Positions 31,461 to 41,500 of a stretch of DNA of 64,000 nucleotides are shown here, piece by piece. Each line of letters starts with the position of its first letter. The stretch's first letter is position 1. Location: assembly GCF_014191505.1 (NCBI RefSeq), contig NZ_JACHWS010000002.1:620001-684000 (forward strand), read 5' to 3'. Position numbers and translations under genes: made by a program. The notes below the pieces were generated by a model. The model searched no databases. It saw nothing but the letters and a program-made list of their open reading frames with translations, and was not told the DNA's origin. This stretch comes from Hoyosella altamirensis (GTDB taxonomy: Bacteria > Actinomycetota > Actinomycetes > Mycobacteriales > Mycobacteriaceae).

Positions 31461-31980
31461 ACTTTCCGCACGCGCTCGTGAAATCACCAATTGCGCGCGG
31501 CGCCTCCTCGAGGCTCACGGCTGGGAGTACGTGACCATGCGAGTTCTTGCGGCGGAGCTGGGCATCAAAGCCCCGTCGCTGTACAAGCACTTCCGCGGCA
31601 GAGAGGCGCTGCGCGCCGCACTGATCAGCGATGGACTTGCTGAAACCGGTCAGCGACTATTCGCCGCGATCGCGGAAGAACACTCGATCGCGGCGCTCCT
31701 GCAAGCCTATCGCCAGCTGGCACGCGATAGCCCCAGCATGTACCGGCTCGCGACCTCAGGTGAGATGCCGAGAGCGGACCTTCCGGACGGGCTGGAAGAG
31801 TGGGCCGGATCGCCCTTTTTCCTGGTCACGGGCGACCCTTACGATGCACAAGCACTGTGGTCTTTCGCACACGGGATGTCGATCCTCGAGATCGACAACC
31901 GCTACCCTCCAGGTTCAGAACTTGACCGCACCTGGGAAAGGGGCATCCGGGCCTTCACTAATTCCCTACGGACTGAGTGA
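31423..31980 (+). CDS. TetR-family transcriptional regulator
   Basis: 185 residues. The N-terminal helix-turn-helix is clear: a first helix [15 protein letters not shown], then [27 protein letters not shown]. The C-terminal ligand-binding part (with [10 protein letters not shown] and [12 protein letters not shown]) resembles the TetR_C domain of the WHG type. It overlaps the SRPBCC gene and probably represses their shared promoter through the twin palindromes at 30862-30901. The inducer is unknown. dprE1 begins 52 nt downstream, so read-through regulation of cell-wall genes is possible. Confidence 0.9.
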   Translation: MTPELPLRPQLPELSARAREITNCARRLLEAHGWEYVTMRVLAAELGIKAPSLYKHFRGREALRAALISDGLAETGQRLFAAIAEEHSIAALLQAYRQLARDSPSMYRLATSGEMPRADLPDGLEEWAGSPFFLVTGDPYDAQALWSFAHGMSILEIDNRYPPGSELDRTWERGIRAFTNSLRTE

Positions 31981-32032
31981 GTTCGGCCTGTCCACCGCCA
32001 GGTCTCAGAGCGGGCGAGTAACCTCTACCTCG

Positions 32033-33466
32033 ATGTCAACGACTGCCAAATCAGGCGCTCCGGGGTTCAGCCCGGAACTGCCCACTCACACAAAGACGCT
32101 AATGGGCTGGGCACGTACCGCGCCGACCACAGCTCAGGTGCTTTCGACGCCCGACGTTGAGCTCATCGCAAAGGCCGTGCGCATGGCCAGCGAAAAGGCC
32201 GAAAGCAAGCCCTCTTACCTCCAGCGGGGAATCATCGCGCGGGGGCTGGGCCGATCCTACGGCGACCCCGCACAAAACGCCGGTGGCCTCGTCATCGACA
32301 TGAATCCGATCAACAAGATTCATTCGATCGACGCGGACACCCAGCTCGTGGACGTTGATGCGGGCGTCAACCTCGATCAGCTGATGAAGGCGGCCCTGCC
32401 GTTCGGCCTTTGGGTTCCGGTCCTCCCTGGCACCCGCCAGGTCACCATCGGTGGGGCGATCGGGTCTGACATTCATGGCAAGAACCATCACAGCGCGGGG
32501 AGCTTCGGCAATCACGTGTTGTCCATGGATCTGCTCACTGCCGACGGCCAGGTTCGTACCCTTACGCCACACGGAAAGAACTCCGAACTGTTCTGGGCCA
32601 CCGTGGGCGGTCAGGGGCTCACCGGGATCATCTTGCGGGCAGTCATCAAGATGACGCCGACGGAAACCGCCTACTTCATCGCCGACGGTGACCGCACGCG
32701 GAATCTGGATGAGACGATCGCCCTGCACAGCGACGGCAGTGAGGATCAGTACGACTACTCCTCGGGGTGGTTCGATGCGATCTCCAAGGGCCCCAAGCTG
32801 GGCCGGGCCGCGATCTCGCGAGGATCGCTCGCCAAATTGGACGAGCTTCCGAAGAAGCTGCAAAAAGACCCGCTGAAGTTCGATGCGCCGACATTGATGA
32901 CGCTGCCCGACATGTTCCCGAACGGGATGGGCAACAAGTTCACCTTCGGAATGCTCGGTGAGGTCTGGTACCAGAAGTCCGGCACGTACCGGAACAAGGT
33001 GCAAAACCTCACGCAGTTCTATCACCCGCTCGACCTCTTCGGGGAGTGGAACCGCGCCTACGGAACAACTGGCTTCCTCCAGTACCAATTCATTGTTCCC
33101 CTAAGCGCGGTCAATGAATTCCGGGCAATCATCCGCGACATCGCGCACAGCGGCCACTACTCGTTCCTCAACGTGTTCAAGAGATTCGGTCCAGGCAATG
33201 ACGCGCCGCTGTCCTTCCCCATGCCTGGGTGGAACATTTGCGTCGACTTCCCGATCAAGCCCGGTCTCCACGAACTCGTCACGGACCTGGATCGTCGTGT
33301 TCTCGAAATGGGTGGTCGTCTCTACCTCGCCAAGGATTCGCGTACCACTGCGGAAACCTTCCATGCGATGTATCCGCGGATTGACGAGTGGATCAAGGTC
33401 CGCCGCTCCGTGGATCCGAATGGTGTCTTTGTCTCCGATCTCGCCAGAAGGCTGGAACTCCTATGA
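32033..33466 (+). CDS. dprE1: Decaprenylphosphoryl-beta-D-ribose 2'-oxidase
   Basis: 477-residue FAD oxidoreductase that oxidises decaprenylphosphoryl-ribose at C2', first half of the epimerisation that makes decaprenylphosphoryl-arabinose, the arabinose donor for arabinogalactan. The FAD-binding part has [17 protein letters not shown] and [16 protein letters not shown]. The Cys that benzothiazinones trap in mycobacteria (Cys387 of M. tuberculosis) is conserved in [12 protein letters not shown]. Start chosen as the ATG at 32033; the open frame continues to 31631 but that part lies over the TetR gene. No good ribosome binding site is seen, so a leaderless or weakly bound start is possible. Stop overlaps the dprE2 ATG. 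Confidence 0.96.
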   Translation: MSTTAKSGAPGFSPELPTHTKTLMGWARTAPTTAQVLSTPDVELIAKAVRMASEKAESKPSYLQRGIIARGLGRSYGDPAQNAGGLVIDMNPINKIHSIDADTQLVDVDAGVNLDQLMKAALPFGLWVPVLPGTRQVTIGGAIGSDIHGKNHHSAGSFGNHVLSMDLLTADGQVRTLTPHGKNSELFWATVGGQGLTGIILRAVIKMTPTETAYFIADGDRTRNLDETIALHSDGSEDQYDYSSGWFDAISKGPKLGRAAISRGSLAKLDELPKKLQKDPLKFDAPTLMTLPDMFPNGMGNKFTFGMLGEVWYQKSGTYRNKVQNLTQFYHPLDLFGEWNRAYGTTGFLQYQFIVPLSAVNEFRAIIRDIAHSGHYSFLNVFKRFGPGNDAPLSFPMPGWNICVDFPIKPGLHELVTDLDRRVLEMGGRLYLAKDSRTTAETFHAMYPRIDEWIKVRRSVDPNGVFVSDLARRLELL

Positions 33467-34218
33467 TCGATGCTGTTGGCAATCCCAAGTCCATACTGCT
33501 GCTCGGCGGTACGTCAGACATCGCGCTCGCTATCGCTGAGCAGTACCTTGCGGCAGGGCCTGTCCGCGTCGTGCTGGCAGCGCGGCCCTCAGATCGCCGT
33601 GAGGCCGCGGCCAGTCGCATGCGACACGCGGGTGCCACCGTCGTTCTGGTCGACTTCGATGCGCTCGACGCTTCCAGCCACGAAAAGTCCATCGACGAGG
33701 CCTTCTCCGGTAATGACATTGACGTCGCTGTCGTGGCGTTCGGGCTACTCGGTGATGCCGAAGAAATGTGGCAGGACCAGGTCAAAGCTGTCGAGCTAGC
33801 AACCGTCAATTACACCGCCGCGGTCTCTGCTGGCGTGCTCATCGGCGACAAACTGAAAGCCCAGGGCTACGGACGGATAATCGCGCTGTCGTCAGTCGCT
33901 GGGGAGCGGGTCCGCCGGTCGAATTTCGTCTACGGTTCGAGCAAGGCCGGATTCGACGGTTTCTACCTCGGGCTTGGTGAAGCGCTGCGCCCGTTCGGTG
34001 TTCGCGTCACCGTGGTGCGCCCTGGAATGGTGCGCACCAAGATGACCGACGGTATGGACGAAGCACCCATGACAATCACTGCCGACGAAGTCGCACGGAT
34101 CGCAGTCAACGCGTCGCGCAAGGGCAAAGAACTCGTGTGGGCTCCTGCGCCGTATCGTTTCGTCATGTCCGCGCTACGGCACGTGCCCCGACCGCTCTTC
34201 CGAAAGCTCCCGATCTAA
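33463..34218 (+). CDS. dprE2: Decaprenylphosphoryl-2-keto-ribose reductase
   Basis: 251-residue short-chain dehydrogenase that reduces the keto intermediate from DprE1 to decaprenylphosphoryl-arabinose. Nucleotide motif [14 protein letters not shown], catalytic Ser in [12 protein letters not shown] and YGSSKAGFD (Tyr-x-x-x-Lys) are present. The ATG at 33463 overlaps the dprE1 stop (ATGA), confirming the start and coupling. In mycobacteria and corynebacteria aftA usually follows; here the next gene belongs to nitrite reduction. Confidence 0.95.
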   Translation: MIDAVGNPKSILLLGGTSDIALAIAEQYLAAGPVRVVLAARPSDRREAAASRMRHAGATVVLVDFDALDASSHEKSIDEAFSGNDIDVAVVAFGLLGDAEEMWQDQVKAVELATVNYTAAVSAGVLIGDKLKAQGYGRIIALSSVAGERVRRSNFVYGSSKAGFDGFYLGLGEALRPFGVRVTVVRPGMVRTKMTDGMDEAPMTITADEVARIAVNASRKGKELVWAPAPYRFVMSALRHVPRPLFRKLPI

Positions 34219-34341
34219 TCCGGAAGCACACCCGCACTAGAGTCCTTCTGGCCACGCTCTTCCAGCACCTGTGAGGACTTCCTGACGGTCCCGTAACGCC
34301 CAGGTAGTGCAGCAGACACGGCGGCGCGAGACGCTCGGTTT

Positions 34342-34689
34342 ATGTTGAGCACACCAAAGTTCCTGCACGGCGTCTTCCCGTTCAGCGGAAAAGGTCTCGA
34401 CAAGCCGCGGCTGATCGACGATTCAATGGCGTTCACCGTTCCCTCCGGTCACCTCGCGCAGCCGCTCTACTTTCGTGGCGGCCACACAGGCTCAAACCTT
34501 GTCACCGTCACATTGGTTCGAGACGGGGCCACGATGCGGATATTCCCCATGGCCGCGCAGGGCGCGGTAAACATTCCCCTCCGCGTCGTCGAGGACGTCG
34601 ACCCCGATACCCGACTGGAACTGCACGTCGCCGCACCGAAGGGATGCTCCGGCGAGGTCGTCATCGATTTCGGGCTGGTACTGATATGA
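34342..34689 (+). CDS. Small conserved protein linked to nitrite reductase
   Basis: 115 residues with no signal peptide and a predicted beta-rich make-up (alternating hydrophobic strands such as NLVTVTLVRDGATMRIFP and TRLELHVAAP). It starts MLSTPKFLHGVFPFSGKG. I recall similar small proteins beside assimilatory nirB genes of actinobacteria but know no demonstrated function. Its stop codon overlaps the nirB ATG, so it is translated together with nirB and probably helps the enzyme's assembly or stability. Confidence 0.7.
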   Translation: MLSTPKFLHGVFPFSGKGLDKPRLIDDSMAFTVPSGHLAQPLYFRGGHTGSNLVTVTLVRDGATMRIFPMAAQGAVNIPLRVVEDVDPDTRLELHVAAPKGCSGEVVIDFGLVLI

Positions 34690-37166
34690 CGCGGAGGCGC
34701 CTTCTCGTCATCGGAAACGGGATGGCTGGGGCGCGGACAGTCGAAGAGATCATCAACCGTGGTGGCCAGGAGCAGTTCGACATCACCATGATCGGCGACG
34801 AGCCGTACGGTAACTACAACCGCATCATGCTCTCGCACGTTCTGGCCGGTGAAGCCACAATCGACGATGATGACCTGCTGCTTAATCCAATGAGCTGGTA
34901 CCGGGACAACGGCGTCACCCTCTATGCAGGTGATCGTGCTACCCGGCTCGACCGCTTCGCCAAGTACGTGCGATGCGAAAGTGGACGGACGGTCAGCTAC
35001 GACACCCTGATCATCGCGACGGGTTCGACGAGTTTCTTTCCGAACATCGACGGCCTCCGCGCCTCCGATGGCCACCTGATGAAAGGTGTCTTCGGTTTCA
35101 GGAACATCGAGGACACCAATGGGATGCTGCAGATGGCGCATTCCCGCGACAAGACTCACGCTGCAGTCATCGGTGGCGGGTTACTGGGGCTGGAAGCGGC
35201 GTACGGCCTGCGCACCCAGGGACTTACCGTCGATGTGGTGCATTCGCCCACCTACCTGATGAACCAGCAACTCGACGAGCGCGGCGGAAACGTGCTGCGC
35301 AGGGAGATCGAAAAGTTGGGGATCGGTGTCCACACCGGCGCGCGTACGACCTCCGTGCACCGCGACGCGGCAGGCGGCGTCACGGGCGTTGGGTTCGCCG
35401 ACGGGACCGCTCTCCCCGCCGACATGGTCGTCGTCACTGCTGGTATCCGGCCCAACACCGAGTTCGCGCGAGCTGGTGGAGTGATCGTGGAGCGCGGAAT
35501 CGTGGTCGACGACCAAATGCGCTGCGAAGACGAAAGCGCCATCTACGCGGTTGGGGAATGCGTGCAGCACCGCGGCGAGGTTTACGGTCTCGTCGCACCG
35601 GTGTGGGAGCAGGCCGTCACACTCGCCGATCATCTCACTGGCGCCAATCCCGACGCCGCGTATCACGGCTCTCGTATCACCACGAAGCTGAAGGTCGCGG
35701 GCATCGACGTCGCAGCGATGGGCGTGAAGGGCCCTGAGCGAGACGATGACGAGTTCGTCCAGTTCTACGAGCCTTCGACTGGCGTGTACAAAAGTGTCGT
35801 CGTCCGCGACGGCAAACTCATCGGGGCCATGCTGCTAGGAGACGTCAGCAAGATCGGGTACCTGAGCCAGGCATTCGATGACAAGGTGCCCCTGCCACAG
35901 GAACGCATCACCATGTTGTTCGACCTGGGCGGACCCGGAGAAGCAACCGGCGCCATGGAACTTGCCGATGACGCGCAGGTTTGCAACTGCAACGGCGTCA
36001 CCAAGGGCGCGATCGTCGATTGCGTCCACCGTGGAGCGGCGTCCCTTTCCGAGGTGATCGCGCAAACCCGGGCCGGAAAGGGCTGCGGGTCGTGCAAAAA
36101 CCTCGTGGGCGATATCGTCGCGTGCGCCGCAGGCGGAACTCTCGAGCCCGACCCGGCAGCCGACTACTACGTTCCCTGCATTCCGCTGACGAAACCACAG
36201 CTCATCGGTGAGATCCGCGATCGTGGGCTGCGGGCGGTTTCCGCGGTCTTCGCCGATCTCGCCGTTGATGGCAAGGAGGACGCCACCGCGAAGATGCCCC
36301 TGGCGTCCCTGCTGCGAATCGTCTGGGGACCGGATTGGGCAGACGAGCGTGGTGCGCTCTTCATCAACGACCGCGTGCATGCGAACATTCAGCGCGACGG
36401 CACTTTCTCCGTCGTTCCACAGATGAAGGGTGGCGTCACCACCCCTGATCAATTGCGCAAAATTGCGGACGTTGCCGACAAATACAACGTACCGATGGTG
36501 AAAGTGACCGGTGGCCAGCGGATCGATCTGCTCGGCATCAAGAAGGAAGAACTCCCCAGCGTCTGGGCAGATCTTGGGATGCCTTCCGGCTTCGCTTACG
36601 GAAAGTCGATGCGCACCGTGAAGACGTGTGTCGGCAGCGATTTCTGCCGGTACGGGCTCGGCGATTCAACGGCCCTCGGCGTTGAGCTGGAAACTCGATT
36701 ACAAGGCCTCGAGGCGCCGGCGAAGCTGAAAATGGCTGTGGCAGGCTGTCCCCGAAATTGTAGTGAGGCGTTGTGCAAAGACGTCGGCGTCGTCGCAGTC
36801 GGCTCCGGCTGGGAAATCTATCTAGGTGGCGCGGCAGGAGCTCACATCCGTAAGGGTGATCTCTTCACGACCGTCGAAACTCCGGACGAGGTCGTACTTC
36901 TGTGCGGGCGATTCGTTCAGTACTACCGCGAGAACGCCAAATGGCTGGAGCGCACGTATGACTTCGTTCCTCGAGTCGGCCTCGACACCCTCAAATCGGT
37001 GCTGCTCGATGATTCGGAGGGGATCGCCGCTGAACTCGACGCACGCCTGCAGCATTCAGTAGAGGGCTACCGCGACCCCTGGCTTGAGCGCGCTGAGCCG
37101 CGTTCGCCCGCGCAGTTCGCGTCGGCGCTGCCGTTGATGCCGCTACCACAGGTACCTGTCCGATGA
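34686..37166 (+). CDS. nirB: Assimilatory NADH-nitrite reductase large subunit
   Basis: 826 residues. N-terminal FAD/NADH oxidoreductase (VIGNGMAGARTVEE; second nucleotide motif VIGGGLLGLEAA) is followed by a BFD-type [2Fe-2S] domain (CNCNGVTKG and GKGCGSCKN, about residues 430-490) and a nitrite/sulfite reductase part that binds the [4Fe-4S] cluster and sirohaem through TCVGSDFC and AGCPRNCSEALC. It reduces nitrite to ammonium in the cytoplasm. The ATG at 34686 overlaps the stop of the small upstream gene, and its stop overlaps nirD by 4 nt. It is shorter than some NirB proteins because no additional C-terminal domain is present. Confidence 0.95.
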   Translation: MTRRRLLVIGNGMAGARTVEEIINRGGQEQFDITMIGDEPYGNYNRIMLSHVLAGEATIDDDDLLLNPMSWYRDNGVTLYAGDRATRLDRFAKYVRCESGRTVSYDTLIIATGSTSFFPNIDGLRASDGHLMKGVFGFRNIEDTNGMLQMAHSRDKTHAAVIGGGLLGLEAAYGLRTQGLTVDVVHSPTYLMNQQLDERGGNVLRREIEKLGIGVHTGARTTSVHRDAAGGVTGVGFADGTALPADMVVVTAGIRPNTEFARAGGVIVERGIVVDDQMRCEDESAIYAVGECVQHRGEVYGLVAPVWEQAVTLADHLTGANPDAAYHGSRITTKLKVAGIDVAAMGVKGPERDDDEFVQFYEPSTGVYKSVVVRDGKLIGAMLLGDVSKIGYLSQAFDDKVPLPQERITMLFDLGGPGEATGAMELADDAQVCNCNGVTKGAIVDCVHRGAASLSEVIAQTRAGKGCGSCKNLVGDIVACAAGGTLEPDPAADYYVPCIPLTKPQLIGEIRDRGLRAVSAVFADLAVDGKEDATAKMPLASLLRIVWGPDWADERGALFINDRVHANIQRDGTFSVVPQMKGGVTTPDQLRKIADVADKYNVPMVKVTGGQRIDLLGIKKEELPSVWADLGMPSGFAYGKSMRTVKTCVGSDFCRYGLGDSTALGVELETRLQGLEAPAKLKMAVAGCPRNCSEALCKDVGVVAVGSGWEIYLGGAAGAHIRKGDLFTTVETPDEVVLLCGRFVQYYRENAKWLERTYDFVPRVGLDTLKSVLLDDSEGIAAELDARLQHSVEGYRDPWLERAEPRSPAQFASALPLMPLPQVPVR

Positions 37167-37468
37167 GCTGGGTAACTGTCGGTCATGTCCGCGACCTCAC
37201 GCCCGGTGAAGGACGCACGTTTGTCGTTGATGGGCACCAGATCGCGGTGTTCCTGCTGCCGGACGGATCACTCCGGGCCACCGCTGCCGTGTGTCCACAC
37301 AAAGGCGGCCCGCTCGCGGACGGGCAGATCGACTCGAATGTCGTGGTGTGTCCGCTCCACCAATACGCGTTCGCTTTCGAATCAGGTCTTTGCACTACGG
37401 GGGAGGTCGAAGCCGTGCCGGTCTACGCCGCGCGCTTGCTGAACGAAGAGATTCACATTCGGCTCTGA
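37163..37468 (+). CDS. nirD: Nitrite reductase small subunit (Rieske-type)
   Basis: 101-residue Rieske-fold [2Fe-2S] protein. The cluster ligands are seen as CPHKGGPL and CPLHQYAF (Cys-x-His and Cys-x-x-His), so this copy keeps the cluster ligands that some NirD proteins have lost. It overlaps nirB by 4 nt and should form the complete NirBD enzyme. Confidence 0.93.
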   Translation: MSWVTVGHVRDLTPGEGRTFVVDGHQIAVFLLPDGSLRATAAVCPHKGGPLADGQIDSNVVVCPLHQYAFAFESGLCTTGEVEAVPVYAARLLNEEIHIRL

Positions 37469-37532
37469 GGTGAGCCCAAGGCGGCCCCGCGCGGCAGACC
37501 CCGCCGTCACCAGCACTGTCGACTACGGCCGA

Positions 37533-38060
37533 CTACGGCGCTGCCTCGCCCTCTGGTGTCACGACAAGCCACAACCCGCCGAAGCCGAAGACGTTGTGGC
37601 ATTTAACCTCCCACGGCTCTTCGGCCGCGTAGAAGTACAACGGCCAACCGTTATAGGTGACTTGGGCGGTGCCGTCCGTACGCTCGACAGTTCCCAGCAA
37701 TTCCGTGTCGACCCCGTCGGCTGCCACGGGTTCGCCGTCGGTCAATACTGGAGGCCAGGCGAGCGCGCACTGTTCGTAGCACAGTGGCTCGCCGTCGCTT
37801 TCTACGTCGAATAGGTAAATCGCCTGTCCCGAATCGTCGTAGAGCATGTCGCCGAACTCACTGCCCGCAGCGATGATGCTCGTGCCAGCCGGGCTGTCGT
37901 CTGAATCGAGTGCAGGCTGTTGCGGCTCAGCAGCAGTGGCCGCGCCTTCGGTTGCCGGTTCGACGGGTGGCGGTTCCGTGGTCTCCACCGCCGGTTGCTC
38001 GCCGCCACACGCGGAGACCGAACACAACACGAACGCTGCGAGCAGCACACGGATACGCAT
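37533..38060 (-). CDS. Secreted lipoprotein with repeated Yx(F/W/Y)xxD motif (Lipoprotein_15-like)
   Basis: 175 residues. Signal peptide with lipobox VSACGG (Cys near residue 18), then a Pro/Glu/Ala-rich linker (about 20-60), then the COG4315-type domain: MLYDDSGQAIYLFDVESDG with CYEQCALAWPPVLT, and a second copy in VTYNGWPLYFYAAEE ending in GGLWLVVTPEG. The Cys pair and Trp-Pro-Pro are typical. Function of the family is unknown; it is placed on the outer face of the membrane. It converges on nirD with a 64-bp gap. Confidence 0.88.
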   Translation of the reverse strand: MRIRVLLAAFVLCSVSACGGEQPAVETTEPPPVEPATEGAATAAEPQQPALDSDDSPAGTSIIAAGSEFGDMLYDDSGQAIYLFDVESDGEPLCYEQCALAWPPVLTDGEPVAADGVDTELLGTVERTDGTAQVTYNGWPLYFYAAEEPWEVKCHNVFGFGGLWLVVTPEGEAAP

Positions 38061-38301
38061 ATGACACCTCCAGGAGCCGGATTGAGCATATCGTCCGGAT
38101 TTGATCTAGCCCAGACCTGGGCCTTGCTACCCGAAATACCGCTCCGATTTGCGCCCTCCAGCGGGATTAGAGGTAGTGAAGTCGCGCTGGCGCTGGACGG
38201 GTAGCGACCCTAGCCATGTTCACTACACTGGATGGGCAAGCTAGAAGCCGTGCAGCTCACCAGCGGGCTCACTTCTCGACAGAGATGTAAGGAGGAGCAC
38301 G

Positions 38302-38517
38302 ATGTCAGCACGAATTCCGTCTTCCCGCAGGGTTCCGTCGACTCCCGAGGATGTTCCCGAGGCTGACCGCCTCGAACAGGAACTCTCAGTGGGCGCTGAC
38401 GAAGACACCGGCTCGTCTCCGTCCATCCGCGCATCAGAGATTTTCGGTGCGAACGAGGCCGACGTAGCTGAACAGCTTCAGGAGGTCCCCGAAGACGACG
38501 ATTACCCCCGCGAATAG
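38302..38517 (+). CDS. Small acidic protein of unknown function upstream of emb
   Basis: 71 residues, no membrane segment or signal peptide, rich in Glu, Asp, Ser and Pro. It has a basic start (SARIPSSRRVPSTP) and an acidic end (QEVPEDDDYPRE), and is likely disordered. The ATG follows AAGGAGGAG at ideal spacing, the best ribosome binding site in this neighbourhood, which supports a real gene despite its size. It ends 68 nt before emb1 and may share its transcript. I do not recognise a family. Confidence 0.6.
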   Translation: MSARIPSSRRVPSTPEDVPEADRLEQELSVGADEDTGSSPSIRASEIFGANEADVAEQLQEVPEDDDYPRE

Positions 38518-38585
38518 CAAACTCAGGTTCCCGGCGACGGCCCGTCGGAAGGTAATGCCACACGGTACGAATACCATCGGGGATT

Positions 38586-41500
38586 GTGCCGAGTTCTGGT
38601 GGTTCGAAATCTGATGGTCGCCTCCGCGTCGCGCGCATTGTTGCGCTGCTGACGGGTCTGGCCGGGTTCCTGCTTGCGGTGGCGACGCCGCTGCTGCCGG
38701 TGCATCAGACCACCACCACGATCAGCTGGCCCCAAGACGACCAGGCCACCAGCATCGAAGCGCCCCTCATCTCCTACCTGCCCGTCGAGGTCAGCGCCAC
38801 CATCCCCTGCGCAGTCTTCAACGACCTGCCCGACGAGGGCGGCCTCGTCGCAGCCACCATCCCCGCACAATCACCCGACAGCCAGCGCTTCGGCCTCCAG
38901 ATCCGCGCCACCGAAACCCACGCTGAGGTGCTGGTCAGGAACGCGCTGGTCGCGTCGCAGCCGCTCGAAGAACTCGCGAACTGTGATCAGCTTCTGGTGG
39001 GGATCACAAAGGGCGCGGTCACCGCCGAGTTCGCGGGTATTGATGTGGAGCCCCAGGTCCGGGACGGCAATCAGATGCCGTATGTCGTGGGTGTGTTTAC
39101 GGATTTGGAGGGTGCCGCTCCGGACGGGCTGAACGTCACCATCGAGGTGGACTCCCGCTTCACCACCAGCCCCACCCTGCTGAAAATCCTCGCCATCACC
39201 ATCGGCGCAATCGCCACCCTGGTCTCCCTCGCCGCCCTGCACCGCCTCGACCTCACCGACGGACGCCGCCACCGCCGCTTCCTGCCCGCCTCCTGGTGGA
39301 AACTCTCCCCCCTCGACCTCATCGTCGGCGCAATCCTGCTCGGCTGGTACTTCATCGGCGCCAACACCGCCGACGACGGGTACATCCTCAACATGGCCCG
39401 CGTCGCCGGCCACGCCGGCTACATGGCCAACTACTACCGCTGGTACGGCGTCCCCGAAGCCCCCTTCGGCTGGTTCTACGACGTCACCGCCGCCCTCGCC
39501 GCCCTCTCCACCGCCAGCCCCTTCGTCCGCCTCACCACCCTCATCGCCAGCATCCTCTGCTGGTGGATCATCTCCCGCGAAGTCATCCCCCGCCTCGGCC
39601 GCCGCGCCCGCCACACCCCCGCCGTCTACTGGACCGCCGCCGCCGTCTTCCTCGCCTTCTGGCTCCCCTACAACAACGGCCTGCGCCCCGAACCCGTCAT
39701 CGCCGTCGGCGCCCTGCTCACCTGGATCAGCGTCGAACGCGCCATCGCCACCGGACGCCTGCTCCCCGCCGCCGTCGCCACCATCATCGCCGCGTTCTCC
39801 CTCGCCGCAGGCCCCACCGGACTCATGGCCGTCGCCGCCCTCCTCGCCGGCTCCCGCCCCCTGCTCGCCATCCTCATCAAACGCGCCAGACAACTCAGCC
39901 CCACCAACAAACACACCCCCCTCGCCTGGGCCGCCCTCACCGCCCCCCTCCTCGCCGCCGGCACCGCCGTCCTCTTCATGGTTTTCCGGGACCAGACCCT
40001 CGCCGCCGTCAGCGAAGCCAGCCGCCTCCGCACTGCGGTTGGCCCGTCACTGACGTGGTACGAGGAAATGGTCCGGTATGAGGAACTGTTCGGTCCCGCC
40101 TCTGATGGTTCGCTGGCACGCCGTTTCGCTGTACTGATTTTGTTCTTCTGCATCACGATCTCCGCGGCGGCGATCATCCGCAGGGGCGGCCTGCCTGGAG
40201 TGCCCACCGGCCCCGCCGCGCGCATCCTCGGCGTGACGGTCGGTTCATTGCTGTTCCTGACGCTGACACCAACCAAGTGGACGCACCACTTCGGCGCGTT
40301 CGCCGGCGTTGCTGCTGCCGTGGCTGCGCTCACAGCCATCGCGATGGGTCCCGCGATCCTTCGGTCGGCACGTAACCGGCTCCTCGCGCTGTCTGTGCTG
40401 ATGTTCGTTGTCGCCTTCGCAATGACCGGCACAAACCGCTGGTGGCACGTCTCTAACTATGGGGTGCCGTTCGATGACAGGCCGCCGCTGTTCCTTGGGC
40501 GCGGTGTGGCGAATTGGCTCCTGGCCCTGACGCTGCTTCTGCTCATTGCGGCGGCTATCTTCCACTATCTCGAGCTGCGTAAAGGGAAGTTCGACCCGCC
40601 CTGGCCGGTCCGTGTGATCACCACTGCACCCGTCATGATTGTGTCCTCCGCTGTAGTGCTCTGGCAGCTCGCGTCGATGACAGTGGGCGCGGTAAGTCAA
40701 TATCCCGCGTATTCGGTGGCGCGCGCCAACCTTGACGCGGTGAGCGGCGAGCCGTGCGGAATGGCGAGGGACGTGCTGGTTGAGACTGACCCCACAGCAG
40801 GGCTTCTCACCCCAATAGGTGACGTCGATGCAGTCACCGCGCTCGACGACGGGGAGAACACTGGCTTCACCGCGAATGGCGTCGCCCGGGACCTCACTCC
40901 GGAGTCGCTCGAAGATGACGGCACAGCATCGACGCCCGTAGCCATGGGCGAGAGTGATGCCGAGGAAGAACTGACCACAATAGATCCGACGGGCACGGGA
41001 ACTTCAGGTCCGCTGGAGGCTCCTGGCATTAATGGCAGCATCGTGCCGCTCCCATTCGGGCTGGATCCGTCGCAGGTGCCACTTCTTGGCAGCTACCGCC
41101 CCGGTGGCGGCCGGGCTGCCCTCACATCGGGCTGGTACGAACTTCCTGCCCGATCCGACGACACGCCCGTGCTTGTTATGACTATCGCGGGACGTGTAGC
41201 TTCCGTCGATCCGTTCGGCCGCAACATTCGCGGACCGGTCGTCGAGATCGAATACGGCACCCAGGAGGGCCGGGAAACTGACATCGAAGTCCAAGGCAGC
41301 ATCCAGCCGCTTGATATCGGTCCGATCCCGTCGTGGCGCAATCTCCGCATCCCGATGGCCGCGATCCCGGAGGAAGCCACCGCCGTTCGCGTCATAGCTC
41401 GCGATGACGAACTCGCTGAAGATCAGTGGGTCGCGCTGACACCGCCGAGGCTTCCGGCAATGAGCACGCTGGGCGATGTTGTCGGTACCGAATCACCGGT

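Noticed and set aside
31631-32032. 134-residue N-terminal extension of the dprE1 frame
   Set aside because: It lies over the TetR gene in another frame, has no family similarity, and DprE1 proteins start near the ATG at 32033.
37533-38060. Lipoprotein gene considered as part of the nitrite reductase unit
   Set aside because: It is on the opposite strand, convergent with nirD, and its family has no known link to nitrite reduction.
38871-39914. Long antisense frame (347 residues, Gly/Asp/Glu-rich) opposite the first emb gene, with a twin at 42257-43312
   Set aside because: It mirrors the extreme C-ending codon use of the emb coding strand, has a low-complexity composition and no ribosome binding site; both copies exist only because the DNA tract is duplicated.
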